A stretch of DNA of 64,000 nt from Neodontobutis hainanensis (GCA_024349245.1 JALDNG010000006.1:2260001-2324000), one strand, 5' to 3'; counted from the stretch's first letter, positions 14,035 to 27,333 are shown. Notes: a model not told the origin generated them from the letters alone. A program made the numbers and translations.

Positions 14035-15429
14035 ACCTACACAGCAGCCACTTGTTTTCTTTACGTCTCTTTCTAACAAACCCAACTAATTGTGTTCACA
14101 TTCTGCATGTTGATGTGAGTGCATTTGTTCAATTAAAATGACTATTTAAGAGGCCAGTCACTCATTTATATCCGGTCTGTTTAATCACAAGCTTAGCAAC
14201 AGACGCAACAGCTGTGTCATATATCATATTGCAACAACCCCGCTCTTTATTACAACTTTGAATATTCATTTACAACTGTGATTAAATGAATTAGTGCAAG
14301 AAAAGGGAAAGGGGATGCTAGAATAGACTCAGTACACACCGAGGTGAAGAAGATGACTGTTTTTTTCTTTTTTTCTGATATGGATTTGAGAGATCAAAGC
14401 TTTTGGGGGGGCCTTAAGGGAGTGTGTGTGTTCATGTCACAAGATGGTGCGTTCAGATATACTTCATGTTGTGTTTCCTCCTCAGGTGGTTTCAAGGCAC
14501 ACTGTGGCCTACAGATGACATTGATAACTGTCATTAAAGTTTAGTTGAGATCAAAAGTGTGGTTTTCTTGAGCATACGCGTTGCATTAATGTTGACAATT
14601 AAAAACTAGATTCTCGCAATGTCTAGTTGTCAGTTGGAGACGGTTGGACTCAGCCAGCGTGGGTGTGGTGGATATAACGTTCGAGAAAGAGTCTGCTACA
14701 AAATCATGATGACTCCCAAATTGATGTTCTTTTATAAACAGAAATTTCCACAGAATGTTTGACCACAGCAATCCGTATTGTTAGTGGTGTGTTTCATATT
14801 AGCATACTTATTACACCAAACAATAAGCTTCTGCAAATTAAGCTGTGACGTTAACGTGCATAAGAAAAGGTCTGTTTTGTCTGTCTACATGTCCAGTGTT
14901 TTACCAGAGCTTTACTCCTTTTTGAGTATTTGACAATATACAGACAGAAATACCCATATGCTTCAGGACATGGCCTTATAGTCACCAGAACGGGGAAAAA
15001 AAAATATTTGCAGGGAGGAGCTAATGTATGAGAAATAACACAGTAGCACTCACAAAGCCAACTCTTCTAATTCAGAAGTAAAACTTGACCTGATGCACTT
15101 GTGGATGTGTGACGCATTTCACGTGGAGATTTGTTCTCTGAAATGTGAAATGCAAGAGAAAATGCTTGAGAATAAAGGAGTAGTGTGACCTGCTGGGAGC
15201 CAATTACCAAGTGTCGTCACGAGCCGTGTTCTGAGCTGACATTCAGACTCCCTGATCACTTTTCCCACCTCTCTCTCTCGCTCCCCCTTTCTACCCTTAT
15301 GTGTCTTGATTGCCCCACTTTCCACCCGTTCGCCAGGTAACGAAAGGTGTAAAAACCTAGTGGAGAAAACACTCAGTCTGACTTACAAAAGGAAAATTCC
15401 ACCTGCCATATTTCAATCCCCTGGTGATT

Positions 15430-15930
15430 ATGAGCAGTGCTGAGCACGTTTGTTGGAAATTAAACTCCGGCTCGATTAATAAACCCCTCTGTCCTCTCCG
15501 CGTGTTAATAAGGTGATAGTTGGACATGTTTCCTGTGAAAATTGTAAAGTACCAAGGGTAATTTTGAAACATAAAATGTTATTGCTGCAATATAGTTTAC
15601 AGTTGCCATAGTGCACGTCCAATTGAGCTGCTAATATGTTTTTGCTTTTAATGTGAAAATTATTGCGCGTTCTGTTATGAAGAAATATTGTGCAATTACA
15701 ATTTCGAGCGCCTCGATGCTGCACATGTGGAGTTGATCTCGCAGGAGGGTTACAGTTAGATATATTGCAAGCATTTAAACGCAGCGAGGAAAATTATACC
15801 TACAAACATAAATATGAGTAATGCCAGCCTAATAATGTGGCCAGTGCCAATCAATTAGTGCTCATGCTTGTACACTGTGGGGCTGTATTAGAGCTATTTG
15901 CATACTAATACTGCTGTTATTCTAATATGG
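15430..15930. promoter_or_regulatory. candidate conserved non-coding block in bcl11b intron 2
   Basis: 500 bp rich in homeodomain-like words (GATTAATAAACC, CAATTGAGCTGCTAATATG, TCAATTAGTGCTCATGC) with one reverse octamer ATTTGCAT at 15896-15903. It lacks simple repeats and has the look of ancient vertebrate enhancers. Not testable without alignment. Confidence 0.35.
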
Positions 15931-17651
15931 TAAATAAAATAAAAACATAGCACACTTACAGACCTAAGTGCTTTCACAGGTTAAAGTGGCAGCAGGGTTT
16001 GACTGCGCAGGCACCCCTCTAACAGGCTGTAAAATATTCATGAAGTTTAGGCCCAAACACAATGTTACAAGGTGATGCCCAAACCGCAGACTGACATGTT
16101 CAGAGGGGAATCAGAGACAGGAGGCATTTACCTGCACAGCACTTCCCTTACGTGGCTTTTCTTGTAACTTGAGTCGAGGACAAAAGATGGACTAAGTTAC
16201 TTTCCCGCACAATTATCAATTATCAAGAGAAACTGCTGTAGGGAGAGTAAACTAAAGATTTTATAACAGTGCAATACTGACTGAGCACATTTCTGATTTG
16301 CACAGGAGAAATAAGTGTTGTTCAACTACTGTATATTTGTGAAAGAGCAGATACATGGTACTAAAAAAGAACAAATTGTACTGTATGCACTAAATGACCA
16401 CCAGTTGGCACACTAGCATTAAACTTTTTGCCATTTTCCTTTCAAAGCAGCTTTTTTGGGGGGAAGACTATGACTCCAGTGCCATTTCAGTGCCTGCTGG
16501 CTGTTGGCATGTACCTGCTATCAAACCACAGGCTGCTATAAAAAGTGACCTCTAAGATGGCGGGACAGCAGTAAGGGCTTCTCTGTGAGCACTAGATCCT
16601 GTGCGCTCTTTCCCTCTGACTTCTTTACCGACGTCTTGACTGGTTTGTGAGATGACTGCTGGTGCTCTTCTCCCCACAGCTGCTCTGCTGCTAAACTGCC
16701 TCTTTAGCCCTCTGAATGGGGAGAAACTAGCCTCTTTTTAATCCCTCATTCTTTGCTTTCATTCCTCTGCTTCAGTCTCCTCTCACCATGTTTTTTCTCT
16801 CCTTTTGCTTATTTGAGTTTTAATGAGCTTTTCACCTTTTTAAGCAGATGGCTTAGGCTGGATTCTGACATGAAAGTCAGGGTGAGTCTCTCTGTCACGT
16901 TTTGCGCAATTTGTTTCAACTAGCCAAGTCCTTCAGGGGGTTTAGGGCTCTCAATGGGTAATGTGCCTGTCTGTTTTTCCCCTTTCTTTTCTCTCTCTGT
17001 TGACTCTTTCTTGTAAGAGGAACAGGACATTATCCAGAGGTGACTGCTCAACTAAATTTAGGAAAACAGCAACTAAAAAGAAGAATTCCACCCCCTTGAT
17101 ATTTGAGCCAGCTCCAGTTTGGTTTTTAAAACTAATTATACAAGGTAAAAAGTTTTTGTGTGTATTGTTGATGCGTGTTTTTTTTAACTTTCCTGCCAGC
17201 AGAACACAGATGAAAATTTGCCTTCACGGTGAGCAGTGAGCTTCTGTTCAGTCCTAACAAGATTACTCCCTAAATTTTGTGCCCCTACATGTGGCAGCTA
17301 CACCTTCTCTAATCTCTTCAAATGTTGAATAGTTGGTGATTTCTTGCATGTAATAAAGATGTGGTTCACAGAAACAGTAAGCTGCCAACACAAAAAACAT
17401 CTCAAATCTAACTAAAGACGACAATTTCTTTCAAAGCTCTGCTTATAGATCAATGCCTTGTAGATCCAATAATAAATTTAAAAAGGGTGAGAAGGACATT
17501 ACTTCCACAATAAAGCACTATTTGGACTGATATAGTATGTTGGCTTCGCCTGTTTTGACAAAAGATAAACTAGTTTAAATGCATCCATTTATTATGTTAA
17601 CGCTCTATTTATGAAGTTTTATTATTCTACCAGTGCGTAGTGGTTCCTTAC

Positions 17652-18137
17652 CTGCCAGTGAATTCTCCTGCTTGGGACAAATTCCTTTAGGGGGCGTTCT
17701 CTCACTCCTCCCACCGCCTTCACCTCGTCCCACCTGCTCATCTTCCTCTGGGGTCACCTGGATGCCGATCTCCACAGGCTCCACGACCTTCTTGAGCTCC
17801 AGCCGCTGGGACTGGTGATGAAGGCCCTGCAGCGTGGGACTCCCCCCTCCTCCTCGTCGTTCAGCCATCTTGTCATAGCAGCCGTTGGCCATCAGTGGCG
17901 TTTGGCATTGCTTCTTCTTGTGCTCGATGAAAAGGAGGATGTCGCCCAGCGGGAAGGTCAGCTGGCACTGGCCACAGGTCAGCAGGTCGTGGTCGACGTG
18001 AAGGCCCGGCGGTAGGGCGTTGGCCAGGCTGGGGTCCAGCGGGTGAGAATGTAGGCCGTGAGGGTGAGAGGGCAGGTTGAGCGGGTGATGGGGTAGGGAG
18101 TCGGTGAGCAGGCCGCCATCTAGATGGTCAACCTCTG
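17652..18137 (-). CDS. bcl11b: bcl11b coding exon 2 (CCHC finger)
   Basis: 486 nt: two bases completing codon 19, 161 codons, and one trailing base. The acceptor is a tandem CAGCAG, and the donor GTAAGG is at 17651-17646. It encodes residues 20-180. Residues 33-68 are rich in His, Pro and Leu, with eight histidines, where human BCL11B is acidic. The CCHC finger spans C73-C96; in BCL11A the equivalent finger mediates self-association. A Gly-rich loop follows (AERRGGGGSP), then the conserved VEPVEIGIQVTPEE block. The exon is GC-rich relative to its AT-rich introns. Confidence 0.95.
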
Positions 18138-21100
18138 CTGGACAGTGAGAAAAAGAAAGAGATGAGGAAAGGACAGAACAACAAATATTGGCATTGTGTC
18201 TTTGGTTTTGTAAACATATGTAAATGATTATTACTTTAAAGGATATATTTTACATATGAAGTTGTTTTTGATAATTAAACTGAAACATGAATGAGTAAAA
18301 AGGTCTGTATAAAGCCGAACGGAAAGGGTAAACAGGAAAAGAGAGGATCCCGCTCTCTCCATCTCACTTCCACTCTCCAGAAGATGATGGATTAGCAGCA
18401 GGTTGGCCATTTGTCTGTGCGTCCACATTAGAAATGCAAACAGATTTGAGATGTCAAATGCAGATGAAGCTTCCAGATGGAGCAGCCCACCTCGGTATCT
18501 ACCTGCTTTAAGACTGCTTTTAAATACAACACCACTCTGCTGTATATATTAAAATTTTCTTTGCATGTGGGTGCCAATAGTTTTGGCTTATGGCACCAAA
18601 GGGGCATCTGTATTGCCATCTGCATTTCCTTTATTTACAGGAATTGCACAACACAAGTATTTAAATAGAAAGTACATGCCTCTAAGAATCAGTCCAGCAT
18701 GCTGCAGAACTTACCAATGACCAGACATTCAAGTAGGTTCTATGGCAAAGGAACTGGCTGTTTTTTTTTAGGGGCAGGGGGACAGGGTTTAGGGGCTGTA
18801 GTAGCTCCTGACTCCATCTAGTGTCTAAATTGAATATAATAGTTTGTCCTGGACAATGCCTTTTGAGTCATCTATTCAAATTAAATTTTAAAACACATAT
18901 TTTGTCCATCAGACTTTTTTTGTATATTTTATAATGTTTCAAAATTGAAAATGATAATGTAAAGTTATAATGTAATATGATTTTAATGGGGGTTTGAAAT
19001 GGCATTTAATATTTTTCTATTGACAATATCTAAAAAAATATGTACATTATGAATAAAACTTTTTGTGGTAATTATGCCTATTGTCATTATCACTGTATTT
19101 AAAGTAAAATACAGCTTTTTATGTCTTATCGCCCCGGCTACAGGAAGTGTGTGTGTGAGCAGGTGTGCAGTGTCAGCCCACATCTTCGCTCATCAACTGC
19201 ACAGTTCCCGCTGCATGTTTGTATGTGTTGCATGTTTGTACTGCATGCACTGTGTGTCGTAACATGTTTGTGTGGGCATGGATACACACACATGTGCATT
19301 ATCTCTACTGTACTGTGTGTGTGAGGCCTGTAGGCTGCACCCATCTGTCCGCTCCTGCTGAAACAAACAGCCATGTACAGTAGAGTGTGTTTCTCCGTGA
19401 TAAACATTAGAGGTAATAATGCCAGAGAGCTGACCTGGAACAAACAAACTCGACAATTACACTGACCTCTGAAGGCCGGGCTGCATCTGCGAAAGAGCTA
19501 TTCAAATTATACAATAAGAACACTCAGAGATTCTTGTCACTTCCTGTGTCGACATACACACACTGATCGAGTCAAAGCTGCAGACATTAGCAAAATAAAT
19601 AGTTGCCTTCCTTTAAGAACAGATTGACAAAAATGCATGCAGTTGTGTTGCTAAAATGTTTACCAAGGACACAGTATACAGAACTTCAAAATACACACAA
19701 AAAAAAAAATTAATATGGAAGTGAATATATAGCTCTATGAGGGAAACAAAAAAAAAAATCATATTTGTTAGGTCCAAAAATAACAGCCTCTATTTATCTA
19801 TGTTAATGCCCTTCTCAATCAAAATCATAATAAACCTAAACAATTGTTTGTTTTTGATGAATTTAATCTTTTTAATAACAGCATATTTCTTTCTGTTTTG
19901 ACTGATGATCACGCAGGTCCGCTCAACTAAAGCCAGTAACAAAAATGTGTTTTAAAGTGAAAAAGGTCAGGGCCCAAAATGAGTGACTGTAGACTTGGGT
20001 TTAACTGTTTTTTTTTTTTAACCGCAAACAGCACAAGCCACGTCAAAAATCAAGATTAAATGTTTGTGGGCGATACTGCACAAGCCACCTGGAGCATCGC
20101 AGGGTATCGTCGGCTGCTCTGCCATGACTCTTCAAACCTGAACAAACTGACAGTTATGAACACAAAGCATGAAATAAAAAGAAGGCTTGAAGCATTTCAG
20201 CATAATTTAAAAGTCTGTGTTGCTGTTTAATGTGAAATAAAGTGGTACGGATACCTAGATACATTTTTTTAAACAACATAAGAAAATTTAGGTTTTCAGT
20301 CAAAACAGGAAGTGGCTTTGACCTGAAGTCAATTTGTGCAGCTTATATCCAAATCAAATGTAATTTATGGTGTCAAGCTCATAGTCTATCTCATTCAAAC
20401 TGTGTTGCACCAACAGGATAAATGCTTAAAAACCTTTAGCAAATATAGATTTTTAATCTCCCTACAACCTGAAATAAAAGAAACCATTTAAACAGAACTG
20501 TTCTACCAAGCATTCTGAGTCACAGTCTATTTTCAAATTTGACCTGAATTAAAACCTGTTTCAAAAGCTAAGCTCAGAGCTAATTCAAGTTCATCACAAG
20601 TTAAATCCCCTTCCGACATGGTGCAGGTTTTGAATTATTGCGTCAAGCCAATGAGACAAGCAAATTAAAAAATAAACAATTTTGGTTTGTGAGAGGAAAG
20701 AGAGTTCAGACAGGAAACTTTTGAGTTAGTTCTTAGTATACATCCGTCTGCCCTCAAAGGTGCAGCGGAAGAAATGTACAGCTCTTACACAGAGATAACA
20801 TTTTTTGGTAATGCTGTAGTGCAGACTTTCTTCTCAAATTAGGAGCCTCTCAATAAGAAAGTCTGGTAACATATAATTCTACAAGCAACCAAATGTAAGC
20901 ACTGGGTTAAATGTCAGTGAGAACACATTTTCACACATCCAGCTGTAATCATATCACTAGCACACACACACACATCACTCAGCCAGCCTTATGAAGCTAT
21001 AACATGCAGTAGATAAACAGTGGACTACACAGTGCAGGTGTTGACAGTAAAAGAGGTGAATGTGGTCTTTGCGCTCTGATGTCAAACGACAGCAAACACA

Positions 21101-24100
21101 CACAAACACACACACACACACGATACAAGTGTGCGCTCTCATTGGTGGAGTAACAGCGGCACCGGCAGCCTGAGAGCTCCCCCTAGCAGATAGACAGAGA
21201 GGGAGAGACACACAAGGGGTGGGAGAGGGAGGGGGACACTGAAGAGAGATGTGTGGCATTGAAGGGCGAGTGCCGGCAGACAGACAGCTTCCCGAGCCTC
21301 AGCTGAGCAACCTCTGGTATGCAGCAATGGCAGGGTGTGTGTACGAAAGTGTGAGCGTTGTATCAGCAGTGAGAGAATGTACAACCTACCGATCAACAAA
21401 ATGAGTTTAGGCACGCTCACTGGGAACTCAAAACCCTTGTCCTGTTGGTTCACTGCCAGTAGCTTTTTGTTGCACTAAGGCAGGATTAAAGGTAAAGGTC
21501 TTTAGAGGTGTAAATGAAACAATTAATTGTTTTTAATTTTCTCAGATATCTTTAGACTTTAGCTGAGAATGCTGTCTAATTACAGATTTTACTGTTGTCA
21601 ATGGGTATGGTCCACACATTTAATGTCAGTACCTCATAAAGAGGACCGATATGGAAAGTACGGGGACTTTTGTGCCCATAACATAAAGATTACTTTTAAT
21701 TAATTAAAAACATTTAAAGGCCAGTTTAACCAAATTACAGACTATCTTTTGTGTTTTGTACATTATAAAGTAGTTTTATTTCTTGTGCAAAATAAATGTA
21801 TTCCTGTGGACAAATGTTGCTCAACGAGCTGTAAAGATTGTACAATAATTTTTTTTTAAAAAGCCGCTCTGTCCTCAGGCCCTCCATCAAATCGAGGAAA
21901 ACTCCCCCCAAAGTGAAGACACCTCACAGCAGACAAAAAAGGTGCTGTCAAAACAGATTTTGTTAAGACATTCAAAAAGTTAAGATGTTAACATCCTAGT
22001 ACTTCTGGATCACTGAGAGCACTCCTAGTCTCTGTTAAATTGAAAATACAGAGTTTCAGGGTTACATTTAATGGACTCCACTGTGTTTAGATGTACACTT
22101 TCCCTTCACAATATGCCCATTATGATCATCATTAAAACGCTTGATACAATAATTTCTGACACTCAATAGGACGTTATAAAGAAATGGATTTTCATTTATG
22201 GCTCTTTAACAAACACCTTATTGCCACAACGCTTCAATGCATCCAGAAGCAGGAGTTGCTAGGTTCTCTGTCTCTAACAAAGACTTAGCCCCAGCAGGGT
22301 GCATGGCTATTTGACAAGCCAAAGGGAAACATGCATCTCAAGTGGGCGACTGCAATTTACACGCGGCTCTCTCTCTCTCTTTCCCTTTCCTCCTCGGCTA
22401 CAATGGGAGCCCTCGTCCTGTTTGCATCTCTTCACACTAAATCAGGCTCTCAGAGGAAAGCTGGGGTTATTTGCAGTGAATGAGAAGCAGAAGGCGCGTC
22501 TGCACCTTCGGGTGTGAACTGTCTTGGCGTGCCCATGCCAAAACACACACTGAATCTGCCTGACGAACAACAATATCTAAATTCGCTCTTGATTAATCTT
22601 TACCATGTGCCTTTTTTTATTTTTTTAAACATCTCACTCACAGCGGCTTGTTTCATTTGGACATGCCAGGAAATGACCATGCATTAAGTTAAGATATAAA
22701 ACAACTGAAGCAAAAAATCAAGCAACAAATGAAAAGCTTTTGGAAACTTTATAAATAAGTATCATATAAATATATAAATATCAAGTTTCTAATGAAAGCC
22801 ATGCTTCTTTGCTGTATTTTCATAAAACATGTGCACTTATCCCACACTAGGAAAAATTAAATGAGCAAAGATAGCGGTTAAGTGGAGACATTATAAGTGT
22901 CTAACGACTGGGGATTTGGTAAAAAGAGGTTTTAACATGACTTAAGGCCAGTTTCACAGGTGTTTAAACCTGCTCTGTTTCACCAGTGTAGTTTTACTTA
23001 AACATCTAATCAGACCTCTGTTTTGTGTAGGTACTAATGAAGGAAATATAAAAGGAGACTATTTCAAAGTAAATATTTTCAAACAAAATACCTATTTAAA
23101 CCTTGTTTGATTTTATGGAGTCAAAGGTAAATGTCTTTGGACATGTTTTTATAATGAAGGAGCCCTGAGTTTAATAGCCTTCACATAAAATTTTAAAAGG
23201 ATTGTCCCTCTTTAGATGCCAAGAACTAAACAACAGATACATAGCTTTGGTCAAAAGAGTTATAATAATATGTGTTTAAAATGAGCCAGGTGACTTATAA
23301 AATGTTTGAACAACAACATGAGCTGAGTATCAAGAATGGACAAATAATAGAGATGCTTTTTTGATGACTGCTGAAAAATAAGAAGCAGTTTTGACAGATT
23401 CTACGGCAAAGAATGATTTGGAGAATCACATTTGTGCACATTTGCATATAAAGCTATGTATCTGCCCATGCAAGTCTACTCATGTGTGTATGTATCTGTG
23501 TGTATTCAGGCATACTAAATGGGTGAGCATCTCTTTCACATAAATTATGGAATGTACAGCACCATGCTGCAGCCTGAACAGTGATAAATCAGACAGACAG
23601 GTCAGACCTGCTCTGTGGACACAGTGCATTTTACACTCTCACACTTTAACTGTTCAAACACACTGCTTTTTAGTGGTTGTCTTTGGTGAGCACCTCTCCG
23701 CTCCACCTGCCCAACTACCTGCCTGTCTGTGCAGAATTGTTTCTTTTCCTGCAGACGCTGATGTCACAGAAAGGCGTGCACAATAAGTACAATGTGACCC
23801 ATTTCCAACACGTTTCGGGTCTGTTGTGCAAAACTCAACATGTCACGAGTTGGTCTGACATTAGAGCCAAATGTACAGTGTAAATATGAAACTTCTGCAG
23901 AACTGTGCAGCGTGGCCCACAACCTGCTCACACACACTTCACTTACTGTAAATATAGATCTTCAATTGTAAAGCTATGAAGTCCAGTGCACACTGATACT
24001 GTGTAGGGTAAGTGATCTGATCTGGCAGCCTTCTCATAACACGAGTCTCCCCAAATAACCTCAAGCTCTAGGAAATTCTGTAAAAATAACATGTCAGTTT

Positions 24101-25351
24101 CAAGCAGCAGTCTTTAAAGTATGGCTTGACGTGAAAACATTCAGTGGTATCCGGATTTATAGCTCTGCAAATGTGCAAATGTGGAGCTGTGTGGCCTTGT
24201 CTTGGCATTTCAAAGTGTCTTTCAAATTGCTTTACTTTGAGTCAAGGTTCAATCAAAAACATTATGTGATAAAGTATTCTGAGGCCAAAGAAATATTTAA
24301 TCTAAATCTAATAGAAAAAAGGTAAACAAAAACTGTGAAATTGCTTGCTTTAATTAAATCTTGCATCCCTTGTGTAAACTTGTTGGGCATAATTTGCGTA
24401 AATAAGTCTGCTTGCAACTTTGTATTTTTCTATCTGGTAATAAACGCCACTGAGTTGCTTCACATAAATAAGACACACTGGTTTCGTCCCTAAATGCCGC
24501 CACTTATTCTACTCTTTCCTCAGAAAAAGTGCCGTGAGGGAAAACCCTTGAATTTTTTCGCTGTCAGTGCGTGCAGCCTATTAAATAATCCAAACGTAGC
24601 ATTAATATTACAACCAGAGGGAGCAGAGGCACAAAGACGCACCGTGAATGAACGGGACGCACTAATTACACAGAATACACAGAATACACAGAATACACAG
24701 AGATACGGGCAGCACACTGTTAATGATAGGCTGTAATAAAAAGAAAATAAAGCGGAGAACCTGAGGCGCTGCGCAGGAGGAAAGGGAGTTCAAGTTCAGC
24801 GTTTTGGATTAACAGTTTTAGTGCATAAAAAGAGCTGCATTCTCCTAAAAAAATACTAAACCATTTAACAGAGGCGTTGTTCATATTTGTGTCTATTATT
24901 AATAGGTTATTATTTAAAAAAAAAAAGTAATGTAAATAGGATTCTTGCTTTATTTTAAACTTGACAAAATACATCTTTTCTTTATACCATGCTCAATAAA
25001 CTAGATTTAGATGTATGTACTAAAGTTAACTGCCATTTTTTTTATCTCAATGTAAAAGAATAAAGCAACTAAAAGCAGTTTTTAAATGTTAAATTGTGTT
25101 AAACTATTTACAACTCTAGATACGTAAATGTGCTTCATGTTTTAGGAGAGCGTGATAATCTGATGTGCTTTATCTCATTTTGTCTTGAGAGAAAAGGAAA
25201 CGGTCTCCGCGAGCCACTTGTACAAACTTTCCATGAAGTGTTAAATGCTGAAAGAATAAAATGAAAAAAAGTTCGAATGTGGCCAGCAGTACTCACGTGT
25301 TATTTCTCTCTGGGACAAGTGCTGTGGGTTCCCCTGCTTTCTTCGGGACAT
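17652..25351 (-). CDS. bcl11b: bcl11b, 5' part (exons 1-2; remainder beyond left edge)
   Basis: C2H2 zinc-finger transcription factor of the BCL11 family, which recruits NuRD through its extreme N-terminus and drives T-cell, neuronal and ectodermal programmes. Two exons join in frame: 25351-25297 and 18137-17652. The product starts MSRRKQGNPQHLSQRE; residues N8 and Q14 match mammalian BCL11B, where BCL11A has K, so this is the B paralogue. The join gives ITPEVDH. A CCHC finger follows (C73, C76, H91, C96 in the CGQC...FIEHKKKQC context), then the family motif VEIGIQVTPEED and GICPKQENSLAG, where the human exon also ends. No large zinc-finger exon is readable between 1 and 17651, so it must lie to the left. 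Teleosts can carry two bcl11b copies; I cannot say which this is. Confidence 0.95.
22250..22540. promoter_or_regulatory. candidate regulatory block in bcl11b intron 1
   Basis: Mixed-composition, non-repetitive stretch (apart from a short CT run at about 22368-22382) in otherwise AT-rich intron sequence. Texture only. Confidence 0.2.
24668..24704. repeat. 9-bp tandem repeat (ACACAGAAT)x4
   Basis: Three exact units at 24668-24694 and a fourth degenerate one. Minisatellite-like slippage inside bcl11b intron 1. Confidence 0.85.
25297..25351 (-). CDS. bcl11b: bcl11b coding exon 1
   Basis: Eighteen codons plus one base (C), followed by the donor GTGAGT at 25296-25291. The ATG at 25351-25349 has G at -3. 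The encoded MSRRKQGNP is the SALL/BCL11/FOG-type motif that binds RBBP4/7 of NuRD. The reading frame stays open upstream to a TGA near 25694 but contains no ATG, so this start is the only sensible one. Confidence 0.95.
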
Positions 25352-26340
25352 CGCCCTGGCATTTACACTGGCATCGCCCGGAGAGCGGCGCTGGAAGGGT
25401 CTGCTCTCCTCCTGCTCCTCTCTCGCCTCCTCCCTCGCCGCGGACTGGCCCCACAGGCGGCGGCCACTCGTCCAGCACGGGTCCCTCAGAGCGAGCCCTT
25501 CGCGGAGCCGTGCGCTGTGCGGAGACGGGACGAGGCGCAGCGCTGGGCGGCCGGGCGCTCGGTCAAAGCTCGGTGCCAAAGTGAACGCGTCTCGAGTCAG
25601 ACTGGAAGGAGCGGGCAGTAGCGCGCAGGTAAAGTCCGTCAGTGTGCGCGCAAGGATATGGGGTCTGCGAATGGTCAGCTCCTGATGGGATGGTCAGTGT
25701 CCACTCTCCGGCCACCTGGACTGGACCTAGACCTGGACACGGACGTCCGGACACAAGTGTAAATAAGAATCCAATTGAAGCAGAGCTTAAGGGGCACTTC
25801 TTGTGTTGTGTGGCTTACTCTTGGTGTGCTCGCTGCTCTGAGGACACTGTCACTGCGGCGCCTTGTCTCTGCCTGTGTCTCTGAGTGTGTGTCCGCATCC
25901 CCGGGCTGCGTGGCTATGCGTGCGGCTCCTCGTGCGGCTCTCTGGCTTCTACAGCGCGACGACAAACTCAAGTTCAAGTGCGGACGTGACGTTCAGTGTG
26001 CGGTGCGAAGGGAGAGTGGAGACTGAAGAGCACTGGGGGCGACTAGTGGTGGCTTTCACACACACTGACACACACACACACCACTCACACCCTCGCGCAC
26101 ACACACCGCCACACGGAGTGCGTGGCGCGCGCACGGCAGCAGTGGCCGGAGCCTGCTCCAGTCAATCATCTGCTCCGAGTCCCTTCAGCGGAGGAATGAG
26201 CTTTCTGTGTTCAACAGCGAGCTGTGGGAGCTTCCGTGGCGCGTCCGCACCGCGCTGGACACAAACTGCACGAAGCAGTTCAAGTGCTCACTGCGTGCTG
26301 CTTTACTCCACAGTCCGTCCTCAAGCGCTGCCCCACGTCT
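25352..26340 (-). promoter_or_regulatory. bcl11b: bcl11b 5'UTR and CpG-rich promoter region
   Basis: Directly upstream of the bcl11b ATG, base composition shifts to GC-rich with many CpG dinucleotides (clearest 25360-25570 and 25850-26310), as expected for a CpG-island promoter of a developmental gene. Long shadow ORFs on both strands here arise from the scarcity of stop codons. A CA-rich run (26058-26115) sits inside. No transcription start can be fixed by eye. Confidence 0.7.
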
Positions 26341-27331
26341 TCTGCTATTCACATACTTTGACTTTTAACTTTTATTAATGTTTGACCGTATCTTCAGTTT
26401 TCAACACCTTTACCACAAAAAGACCAGGCGTGAAATATTCACTCCCTTAAATGCGTCAAAGTAAAATTACAGGAGCTCACGGGTTATTTTATCTATCGTT
26501 TTTTGCTCATCTACTCCACACGACTAATATATTATTAAATGAACTAAACTAAACTGGATTAAACCTTAGCGACATCTGTTTTTGTTTGTTTGACCATTAT
26601 TTGCAGCTTGCAAAACGCTGAAACCTTTTCCACAATGAAGACCGCTCATACACCACGCATTTCATCCATTCAGTGAAATGCGTAAATTACACTTAAATAC
26701 CTTCAAGATTGAATTACTGTCATTATAAGATCATCATATATTGCTTTATGTGTTTCATAAAGCCGTACATTTTAGAAAACATTGTAGAATACAGTCTCTG
26801 ATGAGTTGTTGTGGCCTAAACATGCACACTGGACTGATAAAGTTCACACTCAGACTCTGCTTATATGAGCAATTTAACCATCCACTTTAGGACTAGCTCT
26901 TCTGTAATTAATAGCATATATTTTTAGTAAATAATGAATAAATAAAGTAAAGGGTTAGGATTGAGGTTTGTGACCTTAAGCTTGACCTAGCTGGACTTAC
27001 TTTCTGTCAGTCTGACAGTGAGTATGCTGTGTGTGTGATATAGGTCTATAGGTATAACCCCACACCTACAATGAGTATCATGTTGTGTTGAGTGTAGTGT
27101 ATTATGAGTGTGTATTAATTATAGTATATTATAAAAGACATACAATTGTGTTAATGAATACAAATGATGTACTTTTGCATCATGTTGTCATTAAATATTT
27201 GTATGGGTATGTACATTTATGTGTAATATTATATTTATCAAAGAAAATTAATAGAGGCATGAAACAGGGTAAGAGCCAGGATTATACACGCCGTGATGTT
27301 GTAACACAAAAACAGTGGATGTTGCTTGGCA

Positions 27332-27333
<2 letters not shown>

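Larger units (their letters stand above)
1..17651 (-). other. bcl11b: bcl11b intron 2 (partial), non-coding
   Basis: No open frame here has family resemblance or coding-like continuity; the ORFs are short and scattered. The stretch holds candidate regulatory blocks listed separately, small CA/TG runs (about 4003-4019, 11573-11595, 12742-12765), and two possible old DNA-transposon fragments (about 10590-10740 and 13829-14034). A final bcl11b exon of roughly 2 kb with paired C2H2 fingers would be obvious and is absent. Confidence 0.85.
18138..25296 (-). other. bcl11b: bcl11b intron 1, non-coding
   Basis: 7.16 kb between exons 1 and 2, with no supported coding exon. It contains CA/TG-rich stretches (19140-19330; 21093-21121), a four-copy 9-mer tandem repeat (24668-24704), and a block near 22250-22540 with little low-complexity sequence that may be regulatory. 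The rest is AT-rich with scattered A/T homopolymers. Confidence 0.85.

Noticed and set aside
17652..25351. Identification as bcl11a
   Set aside because: Exon 1 has N8 and Q14 as in BCL11B, and the neighbours setd3, ccnk and ccdc85c match the BCL11B locus.
25352..25693. N-terminally extended bcl11b
   Set aside because: The frame is open upstream of the start, but there is no ATG before the TGA near 25694; the apparent start at 25579 is a TTG.
25863..26378. 171-codon plus-strand ORF upstream of bcl11b
   Set aside because: It lies in the CpG-rich promoter, where stops are rare, runs through CA repeats, and resembles no known protein.
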